Shown: piece after piece, positions 26,623 to 37,100 of the stretch
Layout of the letters: each line of letters begins with the position of its first letter
Numbering within the stretch: the stretch's first letter is position 1
Assembly: GCF_008329565.1 (NCBI RefSeq)
Contig: NZ_NPKT01000006.1
Location: forward strand, 1-64,000
Source of the DNA: Mycolicibacterium sp. P1-5
GTDB lineage: Bacteria > Actinomycetota > Actinomycetes > Mycobacteriales > Mycobacteriaceae
Direction of reading: 5' to 3'
Length of the DNA: 64,000 nt
Position numbers and translations under genes: made by a program
The notes under the pieces: generated by a model
Told to the model about the DNA's origin: nothing
Seen by the model: only the letters and a program-made list of their open reading frames with translations
The model's database searches: none

Positions 26623-27645
26623 ATGAGGTCAACGACGACCACTCGCACCGCCGAGCCACTCGGGCCGGATTCTTTGACATGGAAGTACTTCGGCGATCTA
26701 CGCACCGGAATGCTCGGGGTGTGGATCGGCTCTCTGCAGAACATGTACCCGCAGTTGGGCGCCGGGGTGGAAGAACATTCGATCCTGCACCGGGAGCCGC
26801 TTCAGCGGGTCGCGCGGTCGGTCTACCCGATCATGGGCGTGGTTTATGACGGTGAGCGCGCCCGTCAGACGGGCGAGCAGATCAAGGGATTCCACCGCGA
26901 CATCAAGGGCGTCGACACCGCAGGTCGGCGCTACCACGCGCTCGACCCCGATACGTTCTACTGGGCGCACGCCACGTTCTTCATGTTGATCCTCAAAGTC
27001 GCCGAATACTTCTGCGGCGGGCTGACCGAAGCCGAGAAGCGTCAACTGTTCGACGAGCACGTGCAGTGGTATGCGATGTACGGGATGAGCATGAAGCCGG
27101 TCCCGACCACGTGGGAAGACTTCTGCGAGTACTGGGATCGGGTGTGCCGCGACGAATTGGAGATCAACCGGGCCACGCTCGAGATCTTCGATATCCGCAT
27201 TCCGAAGCCGAAGTTCGTCTTGATGCCAACGCCGGTGTGGGACCAGCTGTTCAAGCCGATGGTGGGCGCGCAGCGCTGGATCGCCGCCGGCTTGTTCGAA
27301 CCCGCGGTACGGGAGAAGGCCGGGATGCGGTGGACGCCCGGCGACGAGGTGGCGCTGCGCTTGTTCGGCAAGGCGGTCGAGCTCGCCTTCTGGGTGGTCC
27401 CCGACGAGATCCGGTTGCACCCGCGCGCATTGTCGGCGTATCGGCGGGCGTCGGGACAGATTCCGGCCGACGCGCCGTTGGTCGAGGCACCCGGTTTCAT
27501 GGCACCCCCTAAAGATCGTCGCGGGCTGTCCATGCACTATGTCCCTCGGACCAAGAGCCTCGTCGCGCGTGCGGGGTCGCTGGTCCACACGACGTTCTCA
27601 CTTGCCGGTTTGCGGCCCGCCCGAGGACGTTCCGCCGCCGCCTGA
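26623..27645 (+). CDS. MpaB/latex-clearing-protein-like oxygenase family protein (DUF2236; Rv1645c type)
   Basis: This 340-residue cytoplasmic helical protein is of the DUF2236 family, which includes haem-dependent rubber oxygenases and the fungal MpaB. Visible conserved parts are LQNMYPQLGAGVEEHS, the His-containing FHRDIKGVDTAGRRYHALDP and FYWAHATFFMLI. The start codon is the first ATG after the -10-like TATCGT. The acyl-CoA dehydrogenase gene follows after 12 bases, so the two may act on a common lipid or ketone substrate. The substrate is unknown. Confidence 0.78.
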   Translation: MRSTTTTRTAEPLGPDSLTWKYFGDLRTGMLGVWIGSLQNMYPQLGAGVEEHSILHREPLQRVARSVYPIMGVVYDGERARQTGEQIKGFHRDIKGVDTAGRRYHALDPDTFYWAHATFFMLILKVAEYFCGGLTEAEKRQLFDEHVQWYAMYGMSMKPVPTTWEDFCEYWDRVCRDELEINRATLEIFDIRIPKPKFVLMPTPVWDQLFKPMVGAQRWIAAGLFEPAVREKAGMRWTPGDEVALRLFGKAVELAFWVVPDEIRLHPRALSAYRRASGQIPADAPLVEAPGFMAPPKDRRGLSMHYVPRTKSLVARAGSLVHTTFSLAGLRPARGRSAAA

Positions 27646-27657
27646 ACCGGAGAACCC

Positions 27658-28896
27658 ATGATCGAATGGTCCGACGTCGATATCGCCGTGCGCGACGCCG
27701 TCCGTGAGTTCGTCGACAAGGAGGTGCGTCCGCACCTCGACGAGCTGGAGAGCGGCGATATGGAGCCCTACCCCATCGTCCGGAAATTGTTCGCCACATT
27801 CGGTATCGGGGAGATGGCCCGGGAGTCGCTGAACAAGCGCCTGGACCGGTTGCGGGCGGGCACCGAAAGCAAGTCCGGTGGTCGCGGTGGTGGCATGTTC
27901 GGCGACGGCGGCTCGGCCGGAATGGGTTTCGTTGTGATCAGCGAGCTCTGCCGGGTCAGCATGGGTCTCGTCACGGGGATGGGGGTGAGCCTCGGGCTGA
28001 CGGTGCCCACGATTCAGAGCCGCGGCACGCTGGCCCAACAGGAGCGCTGGCTGCCCGACCTGGTCACCTACGACAAGATCGGCGCCTGGGCGATCACCGA
28101 GCCGGATTCGGGCTCGGATGCGTTCGGCGGCATGAAATCGTATGTAGTGCGTGATGGGGAGGACTACATCCTCAACGGGCAGAAGACATTCATCACCAAC
28201 GGCCCCGACGCCGACGTCGTGGTGGTGTACGCCAAATTGGACGAGGGTGACGGCGCCGACAAGCGTGATCGTAAGGTGCTGACGTTCGTGCTCGATCGCG
28301 GGATGGAGGGCTTTGTTCAGGCAAAGCCGTTCCGCAAGATGGGCATTCACAGCTCGCGCACCGGTGAGCTGTTCTTCAACAACGTTCGGTTGGGTCGCGA
28401 CCGGCTGCTGGGCGAAACCGAGGAGAACAAGTCCGGCGACGGCCGCGACAGCGCCCGGTCGAGTTTCGCCGCGGAGCGGATCGGCGTGGTGTCGATGGCA
28501 CTCGGCGTGATCGAGGAATGCCTGCGGTTGTGCACGGACTACGCCAAGACGCGGACGTTGTGGGGCAAGGAGATTGGTCAGTTCCAGTTGATCCAGCTCA
28601 AGCTGGCCAACATGGAGGTGGCCCGGATGAACGTGCGCAACATGCTATTCCGGGTCATCGAGTGCGGGCAGGCCGGCACGCAGATCTCGCTGGCCGAGGC
28701 GTCGGCGATGAAGTACTACTGCTCGCAGGCTGCGACCGACGTCGCCATGGAGGCGATCCAACTGTTCGGCGGCAACGGGTACATGACCGAGTACCGCGTG
28801 GAACAGCTTGCCCGCGACGCGAAGTCGCTGATGATCTACGCCGGCAGTAACGAGGTGCAAATCACCCACGTCGCCAAGGGCCTGCTCAGTCAATAG
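27658..28896 (+). CDS. acyl-CoA dehydrogenase family protein
   Basis: This FAD-dependent flavoprotein has 412 residues. It shows AWAITEPDSGSDAFG and KTFITNGPDADVVVVYAK (FAD/substrate contacts), then a C-terminal helical domain with GGNGYMTEYRVEQLARDAK. The usual catalytic-base position (YEGT in MCAD) reads YAGS, so Glu is replaced by Ala. A Glu in FAAERIG aligns with the alternative base of isovaleryl-CoA and long-chain dehydrogenases, suggesting a branched or bulky substrate. A GGAGA Shine-Dalgarno precedes the ATG. The 3' end overlaps the small convergent gene by seven bases. Confidence 0.93.
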   Translation: MIEWSDVDIAVRDAVREFVDKEVRPHLDELESGDMEPYPIVRKLFATFGIGEMARESLNKRLDRLRAGTESKSGGRGGGMFGDGGSAGMGFVVISELCRVSMGLVTGMGVSLGLTVPTIQSRGTLAQQERWLPDLVTYDKIGAWAITEPDSGSDAFGGMKSYVVRDGEDYILNGQKTFITNGPDADVVVVYAKLDEGDGADKRDRKVLTFVLDRGMEGFVQAKPFRKMGIHSSRTGELFFNNVRLGRDRLLGETEENKSGDGRDSARSSFAAERIGVVSMALGVIEECLRLCTDYAKTRTLWGKEIGQFQLIQLKLANMEVARMNVRNMLFRVIECGQAGTQISLAEASAMKYYCSQAATDVAMEAIQLFGGNGYMTEYRVEQLARDAKSLMIYAGSNEVQITHVAKGLLSQ

Positions 28897-29255
28897 TCGG
28901 GCTGCCAGCACCGTCCCGGCTGTACCGACGCATAGGGTTGGTGCCCGCCTTCGAGCGACAACGCGCGCGCTTCGGCCCGAAGCTCCGCGACGCGCCGATG
29001 AATTCGGTGTTCAGTCCCTCGCGGAATGCCCCACTTGGCCGCATAACGTCCGCGGTCAAGTGGGCGGACTCGGTCTCGGACGCGCTCCCAGCGCAGCGCG
29101 TCCGAGATCACCTTGGACGGTCTCCCGGCGACCGCGAACCCCCACTCGTCGAGCGCTTCAACGAGCCCAGCGACGGTCGTCGGGCCGTTGAGTTGGAGAT
29201 AACGAGTGAGGACGTAGCGCAGTTCGGTGCCTCGCAACAGCAGTGCGTTACTCAT
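28890..29255 (-). CDS. small protein, possible winged-helix type, unknown function
   Basis: This 121-residue protein starts MSNALLLRGTELRYVLTRYL. The first 75 residues suggest a helix-turn-helix or winged helix (TTVAGLVEALDEWGFAVAGR, then SDALRWERVRDRV and the strand-like RPLDRGRYAAKW). A basic helix follows. I do not recognise a named family. Its coding end and its upstream flank carry the two arms of a 31-base inverted repeat (28931-28961 and 29293-29323). The C-terminal tail is therefore partly encoded by the repeat. A TTG six codons upstream is also open. Confidence 0.6.
   Translation of the reverse strand: MSNALLLRGTELRYVLTRYLQLNGPTTVAGLVEALDEWGFAVAGRPSKVISDALRWERVRDRVRPLDRGRYAAKWGIPRGTEHRIHRRVAELRAEARALSLEGGHQPYASVQPGRCWQPDY
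28931..28961. repeat. left arm of a 31-base inverted repeat
   Basis: This arm begins CATAGGGTTGGTGCCCGCCT and continues to GAGCGACAA. Its reverse complement lies at 29293-29323 with 29 of 31 positions matching; the outer 20 are perfect. It falls inside the 3' coding part of the small gene. Confidence 0.85.
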
Positions 29256-29292
29256 GGCGACAACGTCGCACAAGGCACCGACACCGAGCGGA

Positions 29293-29323
29293 TTGTCGCT
29301 CAGAGGCGGGCACCAACCCTATG
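29293..29323. repeat. right arm of a 31-base inverted repeat
   Basis: This arm is the partner of 28931-28961. It covers the tsnR stop codon and the gap upstream of the small gene. There is no obvious target-site duplication outside the arms, and no transposase is nearby. Confidence 0.85.
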
Positions 29324-30137
29324 GTTCAGTTTGACCCCGGCGCTGTGCCCGCGCGCTCTGATACAAGCAAATAGCGGCCGCGGCAGCAACATTCAGGCTC
29401 TCCGCACCGCCGGGCATCGGGATCGTCACCCGATGGTCGGCCGACGCGGCGATCTCAGCGGACAACCCGTGCGCCTCCGGGCCGAACACCCACGCCGTCG
29501 GCGCCGCCAAGACCTCGTCGGCGTCGTCGAGGCTCAACTCGCCGTCCAACGTCGTCGCCAGCAGCTGCAGGCCGGCGTCACGCAGCCCCGACAACACGTC
29601 AGCGGTCTCAACGGCAATCACCACCGGCACCGCGAAAATGCTGCCCGCCGAGGACCGTAAGACCTTGCCGTTGTAGGGATCGACGCTGTGCCCGGCGAAC
29701 ACCACCGCCGAGGCCCCCATCGCGTCGGCCAACCGGATCAGCGTGCCGGCATTCCCGGGTTCCGACAGCTCGACGGCGACCACGACCAACTGTGGCCGCC
29801 CGGCCAGCACGGTTTCGAGATCGTCGTCGGGCAGCGCGCAGACCGCGATCAGCCCGGAGGGCGTCACCGTCTCCGACAGCGCCTTCGCCGCCCGCTCGGT
29901 GACCTCGTGGACGACCAAGCCGGCCAGCAGCTCGGCGTACCGCTGCGCGGCCACCTCGGTGGCGAACACCTCGACCACCAGATCGCGACGCGCCGCCGCC
30001 TCGACAAGATTCGGGCCCTCGGCCAAAAAGCGCCGAGCACGACGACGCCCGGGGTGGCGCTGCAATTTAATTGCAGCCGCCACCCGGGCGGATCGTTCGG
30101 TCAGTGCCTCTGACAGTGAGATGTCAGGCGGCTTCAC
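29319..30137 (-). CDS. tsnR: SpoU/TrmH family RNA 2'-O-methyltransferase (TsnR type)
   Basis: This enzyme methylates ribose in rRNA or tRNA using S-adenosylmethionine. The 272-residue product has an N-terminal substrate-binding part ([20 protein letters not shown] and [10 protein letters not shown]). The knotted SPOUT domain has [30 protein letters not shown] and [21 protein letters not shown], the three SpoU motifs. The start is uncertain. I used GTG 30137, which overlaps the rplT end by 14 bases, because the conserved part begins soon after. It is cotranscribed with the ribosomal protein genes, as in Rv1641-Rv1644. Confidence 0.92.
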   Translation of the reverse strand: MKPPDISLSEALTERSARVAAAIKLQRHPGRRRARRFLAEGPNLVEAAARRDLVVEVFATEVAAQRYAELLAGLVVHEVTERAAKALSETVTPSGLIAVCALPDDDLETVLAGRPQLVVVAVELSEPGNAGTLIRLADAMGASAVVFAGHSVDPYNGKVLRSSAGSIFAVPVVIAVETADVLSGLRDAGLQLLATTLDGELSLDDADEVLAAPTAWVFGPEAHGLSAEIAASADHRVTIPMPGGAESLNVAAAAAICLYQSARAQRRGQTEP

Positions 30138-30513
30138 CGGAAGGAGCGTTGACATCCTCCGGCAGCGCCTTCTTGGCGACCTCGACCAGCGCGGTGAACG
30201 CGGCCGGATCACTGACGGCGATCTCGGCGAGGTTCTTGCGGTCGACCTCGACGCCGGCGGCCTTGAGGCCTTGGATGAGGCGGTTGTAGGTGATGTCGTT
30301 GGCGCGGGCTGCCGCGTTGATGCGGGAGATCCACAGCTTGCGGAACTCACCCTTGCGGGCGCGACGGTCCCGGTAGGCGTAAGTCAGTGAATGCAGCTGC
30401 TGCTCTTTGGCCTTGCGGTAGAGCCGCGAGCGCTGGCCGCGGTAGCCCTTGGACGCCTTCAGTACTGTGCGCCGCTTCTTTTGGGCATTGAGTGCGCGCT
30501 TCACGCGTGCCAT
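30124..30513 (-). CDS. rplT: 50S ribosomal protein L20
   Basis: This 129-residue protein is needed for early 50S assembly. It starts [20 protein letters not shown] and has the family helix [20 protein letters not shown]. The N-terminal basic tail enters the 23S rRNA core. It is the third gene of the infC operon, 48 bases after rpmI. In many bacteria L20 feeds back on its own mRNA; no such site is recognisable here. Confidence 0.99.
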   Translation of the reverse strand: MARVKRALNAQKKRRTVLKASKGYRGQRSRLYRKAKEQQLHSLTYAYRDRRARKGEFRKLWISRINAAARANDITYNRLIQGLKAAGVEVDRKNLAEIAVSDPAAFTALVEVAKKALPEDVNAPSGEAA

Positions 30514-30561
30514 TGCGGTGTTCCTATTCTCGTTCGGTCAAAAGGTGAGGGGTTACGGCGC

Positions 30562-30756
30562 TTAGCCGTTCAGCATCGCGTTGATGCGCTTGGCATCATT
30601 GGGCGCCACGACCGTGCGACCGTCCAGGCGACGGGTGCGCTTGGTGGCCTTGTGCTCGAGCAGGTGGCGACGGTTCGCCTTCTGCCGCACGATCTTCCCG
30701 GTGCCGGTCTTGCGGAAGCGCTTCGAAGCTCCGCTGTGAGTCTTGGCCTTGGGCAT
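30562..30756 (-). CDS. rpmI: 50S ribosomal protein L35
   Basis: This 64-residue protein, [20 protein letters not shown] through the C-terminal NAMLNG, is a complete L35. It follows infC by 13 bases and precedes rplT, the classic infC-rpmI-rplT order. Confidence 0.99.
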   Translation of the reverse strand: MPKAKTHSGASKRFRKTGTGKIVRQKANRRHLLEHKATKRTRRLDGRTVVAPNDAKRINAMLNG

Positions 30757-30769
30757 TGGTCCTCAGTTT

Positions 30770-31372
<603 letters not shown>

Positions 31373-31460
31373 GGGGCCTCCCTGGTTCGGTTTCTGTTCA
31401 GACCGCCGCGGTGTTCACACTGGGGAACAGCCGGGGAAGAAACCACGCCATCAGCGAGAA

Positions 31461-31547
31461 GGCCCTGCATGATGCAGGGCCCAGTGCCGACCGATCACGG
31501 CTGTCGCCGCCTGCGGAATCGCAGAACGGATACCATTGCGGTATCCG
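31461..31547 (-). promoter_or_regulatory. infC leader with two hairpins
   Basis: Within the roughly 270-base leader, CGGATACC pairs with GGTATCCG (31527-31534 with 31540-31547, five-base loop). GGCCCTGC pairs with GCAGGGCC (around 31461-31481). On the minus strand the second stem is followed by TTCTC, so it could act as an attenuator. A 17-codon open frame (MAWFLPRLF...) lies between it and infC. Any regulatory role is inferred. Confidence 0.5.
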
Positions 31548-31645
31548 TGACCGGACCGCTGTACCTGCGGAAACATCCGTGGCCAACGGTGGGAGTGGGA
31601 CTCCACTTGCTGTCCCTGGCGTATGCCGGGACGGTCGTGCGTGCC

Positions 31646-31651
31646 AGTCTA
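31646..31651 (-). promoter_or_regulatory. -10 element TAGACT for the infC operon
   Basis: The minus strand reads TAGACT (TANNNT) about 270 bases before infC, just outside the divergent DUF1844 gene. The -35 is weak. Position makes it the best promoter candidate for infC-rpmI-rplT-tsnR. Confidence 0.4.
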
Positions 31652-31657
31652 GCAGGC

Positions 31658-32011
31658 ATGACGGACGACAATCACATCCGCGACATCGGCGACATCCGCG
31701 ACCTGGCCGAGATTCCCGCCGTCGAGGTGATCACCCGCGCCGCGGTGATGCTGATGAGCGCCGCCGCCGAGAAGATCGGGCTGTCCTCCCCCGATCCCGA
31801 CGCCGGCGAACACCGCGACCTCGACGAGGCACGCCGACTGATCACCGCGCTGGCCGGTCTGGTGACCGCCTCAGCGGAGTACCTCGGCCCACACGCGGGC
31901 CCGGTTCGCGACGGACTGAAGAGCCTGCAGCTGGCGTTCCGGGAAGCCAGTGCGGCTCCCGACGATCCCGGCCACGGGCCGGGCGAAAAATATACTGGCC
32001 CGGTCTGGTAG
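31658..32011 (+). CDS. DUF1844 family protein
   Basis: This 117-residue acidic cytoplasmic protein has a helical DUF1844 core ([20 protein letters not shown], then [16 protein letters not shown]). An Asp/Ile-rich N-terminal part has a small [11 protein letters not shown]-like repeat. It starts at ATG 31658, divergent from infC. lysX follows after 47 bases on the same strand. The function of the family is unknown. Confidence 0.8.
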   Translation: MTDDNHIRDIGDIRDLAEIPAVEVITRAAVMLMSAAAEKIGLSSPDPDAGEHRDLDEARRLITALAGLVTASAEYLGPHAGPVRDGLKSLQLAFREASAAPDDPGHGPGEKYTGPVW

Positions 32012-32058
32012 CGCACCACAGACATTTCGCATGTCGAAGTAATATCCTCGGCGGCACT

Positions 32059-35000
32059 ATGACCGTCACCTCGAGTCGGCCAACGTCACGGTTCCACTGG
32101 GTGCCCGCAGCAGCCGGCTGGATCATCGGCGTCATCGCGACACTGTCGCTGCTGTCGAGTATCTCCACGATCCTGCGGCACGCCATCCGCATGCCGCGCG
32201 AGTTCATCAACAGCTACCTGTTCAACTTCCCCGACACCAGCTTCGCGTGGGCCTTCGTCCTTGTCCTGCTCGCGGCCGCGCTCGCCGCCCGCAAGCGCAT
32301 CGCCTGGTGGATTCTCGTCTTCTACATGGTCGCCGCGTCGGTCTGGAACATCACCGACCTGGTGACCGGCGATGAGACAGCGGCCGTCGACGTCGGCGAA
32401 GTCATCGGCCTTCTGTTTCACGTCGCCGCCGGTGTCGCCCTGGTGTTGGCCTACAAGGAATTCTGGGCCAGGGTCCGCCGCGGCGCCTTGCTCAAGGCCG
32501 CCGCGACCTTGGTCGCGGGCCTGGCCGTCGGCACCGCGATCGGCTGGGCACTACTCGAATTCTTCCCCGGCACATTGGCCCGGGAAGACCGGTTCCTGTA
32601 CGCGCTCAACCGGGTCAGCGCGTTCGCCGGTGCCGGCTCCGAATCTTTCACCGGCCATCCGCACACCTTCGTCAACGCCATGCTCGGCTTGTTCGGTGCG
32701 GCGGCCCTGATGGTGGCCGCGATCGTGTTGTTCCAGTCGCAGCGCGCCGAGAATGCTCTCACCGGCGAGGACGAGTCGGCGATTCGCGGACTGCTGCAGG
32801 CGTACGGCAAGAACGACTCGCTGGGGTATTTCGCCACCCGCCGCGACAAATCTGTGGTCTTCGCCACCAACGCGCGCGCCGCCGTGACCTACCGCGTCGA
32901 GGTGGGTGTCTGCCTGGCCAGCGGCGACCCCATCGGCGACCCGCGCGCCTGGCCGCAGGCGATCTCGGCGTGGCTGTCGCTGTGCCAGGAGTATGGCTGG
33001 GCACCCGGCGTGATGGGCGCCAGTTCCACTGGCGCGCAAGCGTTCCGTGAGGCCGGCCTCAACGCCTTGCAGCTCGGCGACGAAGCGATCCTCTACCCCG
33101 ACCAGTTCCATTTGTCCGGGTCGGACATGCGTGCCGTCCGTCAAGCCGTCACCCGCGCCCGCCGGGCCGGCCTGACAGTGCGGTTTCGCCGGCACCGCGA
33201 CTTCGCCCCCGACGAGATGGCCGCGGTGATCGCGCGTGCCGACGGGTGGCGCGACACAGAGACCGAACGCGGCTTCTCGATGGCGCTTGGCCGGCTCGGC
33301 GACCGGGCCGACGGTGACTGCCTGCTGGTGGAGGCGGTGCAGGAAACGGGTGACGTCGTCGCGATGCTCTCTTTGGTGCCGTGGGGTACCGGCGGGCTGT
33401 CGCTGGACCTGATGCGCCGCTCGCCGCAGTCCCCCAACGGAACCATCGAGCTGATGGTCACCGAACTCCTGCAGAACGCCGAAGATCTTGGTGTCAGCCG
33501 TGTCTCGCTGAATTTCGCGATGTTTCGCGCGGCCTTCGAACAGGGGGCCCAACTCGGTGCCGGCCCGGTGGCGCGGCTGTGGCGCGCCATGCTGGTGTTC
33601 TTCTCGAAGTGGTGGCAGCTGGAAACCCTGTACCGCTCCAACATGAAATACCAACCAGTGTGGGTGCCGAGGTACGCCTGCTACGAAGACGCCCGACTTA
33701 TCCCACGGGTCGGTGTCGCGTCCGTGATCGCCGAGGGCTTCCTGGTGCTGCCGTTCTCCCGGCGCACCAAGCAGCACACCGGCCACCACTCATCGGTCCC
33801 CGAAGACTTGGCCGCCTCGGGACGACTGCACGCCGACGGCACAGCACCCGACGTCGTCGACGAGGCCGCGAACGACCCCGAAACCGGTCGACGCGAACGG
33901 ATTCCGGACCAGGTCCGGGTGCGGATGGCCAAGCTCAAAGCATTGCAGCGCAACGGTATCGACGCCTATCCGGTCGGCCAGCCGCCCACCCACACCATCG
34001 CACAGGCACTTACCGCGGCCGACGACGTCACGCTCAGCGTCGCCGGACGAATCCTGCGCGCGCGCGACTACGGCGGCGTGGTGTTCGCCCAATTACGGGA
34101 CTGGTCCGGCGACGTGCAGTTGCTCTTGGACAAATCCACGCTCGACGGTGCGACCGAAGACTTCGCTGCCGTCGACCTCGGCGACCTCGTCGAGGTGACC
34201 GGGCACATGGGCTTCAGCAAGAACGGCACCCGTTCGGTGCTGGTCCAGCAGTGGCGAATGCTCGGAAAGTGCTTGCGCCCGTTGCCCGACAAGTGGAAGG
34301 GCCTACAGGACCCCGAGGCCCGGGTCCGCGCGCGCTACGTCGACCTCACCATCAACCCGCAAGCACGCGACCTGATCCGCGCACGCGGCAATATTTTGCA
34401 CTCGATCCGGAATACCTTGTTCGACAAAGGTTTTCTCGAAGTCGAGACACCGATCCTGCAGCAGATCCACGGCGGGGCCAACGCCCGGCCGTTCAAAACC
34501 CACATCAACGCCTATGACCTGGACCTGTATCTGCGCATCGCCCCCGAGCTGTACCTCAAGCGCTTGTGCGTGGGTGGCGTCGAACGGGTCTTCGAATTAG
34601 GAAGGGCATTTCGCAACGAGGGTGTCGACTACAGCCATAACCCCGAGTTCACCCTGCTCGAGGCCTACCAGGCGCACGCCGACTATCGGGTGTGGATCGA
34701 CGGTTGCCGCGAGTTGATCCAGAAGGCGGCGATCGCTGCCAACGGCTCCGCGGTGGTGATGCGGCCCCGCGACGGCGCCTCCGACCAACTCGAGCCGGTG
34801 GACATCTCCGGGACGTGGGCGGTCAAGACCGTGCACGACGCTGTCTCCGAAGCCCTCGGCGAGCAGATTGACGCGCAGACCGATCTGGCCAGCCTCCGAC
34901 GGCTGTGCCACGCCGCGAGGATCCCGTACCTGACCCACTGGGACGCCGGGGCGGTGGTGCTCGAGCTCTACGAACGGTTGGTGGAGGACGCCACCGGGGC

Positions 35001-35355
35001 GCCGACGTTCTACACCGACTTCCCCACCTCGGTGTCGCCGCTCACCCGTCCCCACCGCAGCAAGCCGGGGGTCGCCGAACGCTGGGATCTGGTGGCGTGG
35101 GGCGTCGAGTTGGGCACCGCGTACAGCGAGCTGACCGATCCGGTCGAACAGCGCCGACGCCTGCAGGAACAGTCCCTGCTGGCCGCCGGTGGCGACGCCG
35201 AGGCGATGGAACTCGACGAAGACTTCCTGCAGGCGATGGAATACGCGATGCCACCGACCGGGGGTCTGGGCGTGGGTGTCGACCGAGTGGTCATGCTGAT
35301 CACCGGGCACAGCATTCGGGAAACGCTGCCGTTCCCGCTCGCCAAACCGCGGTAG
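32059..35355 (+). CDS. lysX: bifunctional lysylphosphatidylglycerol synthetase / lysyl-tRNA synthetase
   Basis: This enzyme makes lysyl-tRNA and transfers Lys to phosphatidylglycerol, lowering membrane charge and sensitivity to cationic peptides. The 1098-residue product has an N-terminal membrane region with about six to seven segments (1-240) and an MprF-like DUF2156 transferase domain (about 250-560). A class II LysRS then follows, with an OB fold from about 620, motif 2 [16 protein letters not shown] near 850 and motif 3 [16 protein letters not shown] near 1070. The ATG lies 13 bases after a TAATAT -10. The architecture equals Rv1640c (1172 residues), slightly shorter here. Confidence 0.96.
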   Translation: MTVTSSRPTSRFHWVPAAAGWIIGVIATLSLLSSISTILRHAIRMPREFINSYLFNFPDTSFAWAFVLVLLAAALAARKRIAWWILVFYMVAASVWNITDLVTGDETAAVDVGEVIGLLFHVAAGVALVLAYKEFWARVRRGALLKAAATLVAGLAVGTAIGWALLEFFPGTLAREDRFLYALNRVSAFAGAGSESFTGHPHTFVNAMLGLFGAAALMVAAIVLFQSQRAENALTGEDESAIRGLLQAYGKNDSLGYFATRRDKSVVFATNARAAVTYRVEVGVCLASGDPIGDPRAWPQAISAWLSLCQEYGWAPGVMGASSTGAQAFREAGLNALQLGDEAILYPDQFHLSGSDMRAVRQAVTRARRAGLTVRFRRHRDFAPDEMAAVIARADGWRDTETERGFSMALGRLGDRADGDCLLVEAVQETGDVVAMLSLVPWGTGGLSLDLMRRSPQSPNGTIELMVTELLQNAEDLGVSRVSLNFAMFRAAFEQGAQLGAGPVARLWRAMLVFFSKWWQLETLYRSNMKYQPVWVPRYACYEDARLIPRVGVASVIAEGFLVLPFSRRTKQHTGHHSSVPEDLAASGRLHADGTAPDVVDEAANDPETGRRERIPDQVRVRMAKLKALQRNGIDAYPVGQPPTHTIAQALTAADDVTLSVAGRILRARDYGGVVFAQLRDWSGDVQLLLDKSTLDGATEDFAAVDLGDLVEVTGHMGFSKNGTRSVLVQQWRMLGKCLRPLPDKWKGLQDPEARVRARYVDLTINPQARDLIRARGNILHSIRNTLFDKGFLEVETPILQQIHGGANARPFKTHINAYDLDLYLRIAPELYLKRLCVGGVERVFELGRAFRNEGVDYSHNPEFTLLEAYQAHADYRVWIDGCRELIQKAAIAANGSAVVMRPRDGASDQLEPVDISGTWAVKTVHDAVSEALGEQIDAQTDLASLRRLCHAARIPYLTHWDAGAVVLELYERLVEDATGAPTFYTDFPTSVSPLTRPHRSKPGVAERWDLVAWGVELGTAYSELTDPVEQRRRLQEQSLLAAGGDAEAMELDEDFLQAMEYAMPPTGGLGVGVDRVVMLITGHSIRETLPFPLAKPR

Positions 35356-35409
35356 CGGACGAAGTCAGCCTCACAGCGACCAGCCAGGAAACGTCGTCAC
35401 GATGAAAGC

Positions 35410-36849
35410 GTGACCGAGGCTGATCGCCAACACATTTCGTTGATGCACGGATGGTTGCCGCTCACAGTGCAGATCCTGGCCGTCCTCGTTCTGGTGTTGG
35501 CTGTCGGTTGGCGGACGCGCCGCTGGCGGCTGGTCTGGCTGCCGCTCGCTGCGATCATCGGCATCGGCGCCGCTTGGTTCACCCAATGGGACATCTCCGA
35601 CGACGGCCTGACCGGCGATCCGGCGCCGCACCGGTTGTGGGTATGGATCGCTGCCACGGGTCTGGCCGCGGTGGTCGCGGTCGTCGGTTGGCGGGGCACC
35701 CGCTGGTGGCGTCGAGGTATGTCAGTGCTTGCGGTGCCGCTGTGCGCGCTCGCGACCGCGTTGATGCTCAACCTATGGGTGGGCTACTTCCCCACTGTGC
35801 AGACAGCGTGGAATCAGCTGACCGAGGGTCCGCTGCCCGACCAGACCGACCGCGCGACCGTCACTGCGATGGTGCAGCAGCACGAGATCCCTGCCAAAGG
35901 AACGGTGGTGGGGGTGACGATCCCGTCGGGCGCCTCGCATTTTGCGCATCGCGGCGAGTGGGTCTATCTGCCGCCGGCGTACTACGCCACGAGCCCGCCG
36001 CCGAAGCTGCCGACGGTGATGATGATCGGCGGGGAGTTCGACACTCCCGCTGACTGGCTGCGCGCCGGCAATGCGATCAAGGCGATTGACGACTTCGCGG
36101 CCGGACATCACGGCAATGCCCCGGTGTTCGTCTTCGTCGACTCCGGCGGTGCGTTCGACAACGACACTGAGTGCGTCAACGGACCCCGCGGCAACGCCGC
36201 CGATCATCTGACCAAAGATGTTGTGCCATTCATGCTTTCGAATTTCGGTGTGAGCGCCGACCGTGCGAACTGGGGCCTGGTCGGCTGGTCGATGGGCGGG
36301 ACCTGCGCCGTCGGCCTCACCGCAATGCATCCCGACATGTTCAGCACCTTCGAGGACATCGCGGGTGACCTGGCCCCCAACTCCGGCACCAAGGCCCAGA
36401 CGGTCTCCCGGTTGTTCGGGGGCAACGCCGCCGCCTACGCGAGCTTTGATCCCGCCACAGTCATCACCAAACATGGTCCGTATCAGAATGTGTCGGGGTG
36501 GTTCGCCGTCTCGGGTACGCCCGCGGCTCATCGGGCGACTCCCGCGTTGGACGCCGGTCCGAGCGGGCTCGGTGGGCGCGACGCCAACCCCAAACCGGAC
36601 GACCAGACCCGCGCGGCGAATACGCTCTGCGGCGTGGGCACCGCCAACGGTTTCAACTGCTCGGTCGTTGCGCAGCCCGGCAAACACGACTGGCCCTTCG
36701 CTGCACGTGCCTTCGCCGCCGCACTGCCCTGGCTGGCCGGACAGATCGGGACGCCGGGCGTGCCGTCGGTCGCGCTGCCGGGTCCGCCGGAACCTCGGCC
36801 GGGCCCGGTCACGATCGCTGCCGCGGGGAGGCCGCCGGGAGTACGGTGA
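35410..36849 (+). CDS. membrane protein with C-terminal esterase (Rv1639c type)
   Basis: This 479-residue protein has four N-terminal membrane segments (about 13-33, 42-60, 75-96 and 106-126) followed by an extracytoplasmic alpha/beta-hydrolase of the esterase D/antigen-85-like group. It carries the nucleophile motif GWSMGG and a probable catalytic His in KHDWPFA near the end. The GTG start follows lysX by 54 bases on the same strand. The gene neighbours lysX in M. tuberculosis too. The substrate is unknown. Confidence 0.85.
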   Translation: MTEADRQHISLMHGWLPLTVQILAVLVLVLAVGWRTRRWRLVWLPLAAIIGIGAAWFTQWDISDDGLTGDPAPHRLWVWIAATGLAAVVAVVGWRGTRWWRRGMSVLAVPLCALATALMLNLWVGYFPTVQTAWNQLTEGPLPDQTDRATVTAMVQQHEIPAKGTVVGVTIPSGASHFAHRGEWVYLPPAYYATSPPPKLPTVMMIGGEFDTPADWLRAGNAIKAIDDFAAGHHGNAPVFVFVDSGGAFDNDTECVNGPRGNAADHLTKDVVPFMLSNFGVSADRANWGLVGWSMGGTCAVGLTAMHPDMFSTFEDIAGDLAPNSGTKAQTVSRLFGGNAAAYASFDPATVITKHGPYQNVSGWFAVSGTPAAHRATPALDAGPSGLGGRDANPKPDDQTRAANTLCGVGTANGFNCSVVAQPGKHDWPFAARAFAAALPWLAGQIGTPGVPSVALPGPPEPRPGPVTIAAAGRPPGVR

Positions 36850-36854
36850 TCGTC

Positions 36855-37100
36855 ATGCCAGACGAACCCGCTGATCAACCACCGCTGGACTCCGGCTACA
36901 GCGACTCCGGGGTGCCCACCTTTGAATCGGTGCAGGAGAAGATCGAGACGCGGTATGGAACTGCATTGGGCTCAGCGGAATTGGACGCCGAGACGCCGGA
37001 GGGCCGGACCGTCGAGGAGCAGTACGACGCGCGCCAGCGTGCGGCGGCCGAACGGCTGGCCGCGATCCGTGAATCGATGCACAAGTCGGATCAGTCCTGA
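36855..37100 (+). CDS. small conserved acidic protein (Rv1638A type)
   Basis: This 81-residue hydrophilic protein starts MPDEPADQPPLDSGYSDSGV. It has a charged helical second half (TPEGRTVEEQYDARQRAAAE). There are no signals or membrane segments. It lies five bases after the esterase gene, and its TGA is overlapped by the CTGA that starts the SDR frame. The function is unknown. Confidence 0.7.
   Translation: MPDEPADQPPLDSGYSDSGVPTFESVQEKIETRYGTALGSAELDAETPEGRTVEEQYDARQRAAAERLAAIRESMHKSDQS

Noticed and set aside
29260-29290. PafBC-like half site GTGTCGGTG on the minus strand near 29276-29284
   Set aside because: Eight bases downstream there is GACGTT rather than TANNNT, so the promoter motif is incomplete.
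28890-29323. Insertion sequence
   Set aside because: The inverted repeat is clear, but there is no transposase and no target-site duplication. It is reported as an inverted-repeat-flanked gene only.
31411-32058. Upstream extension of the lysX frame
   Set aside because: It runs through the DUF1844 gene and the infC leader, and the lysX N-terminus matches the ATG at 32059.
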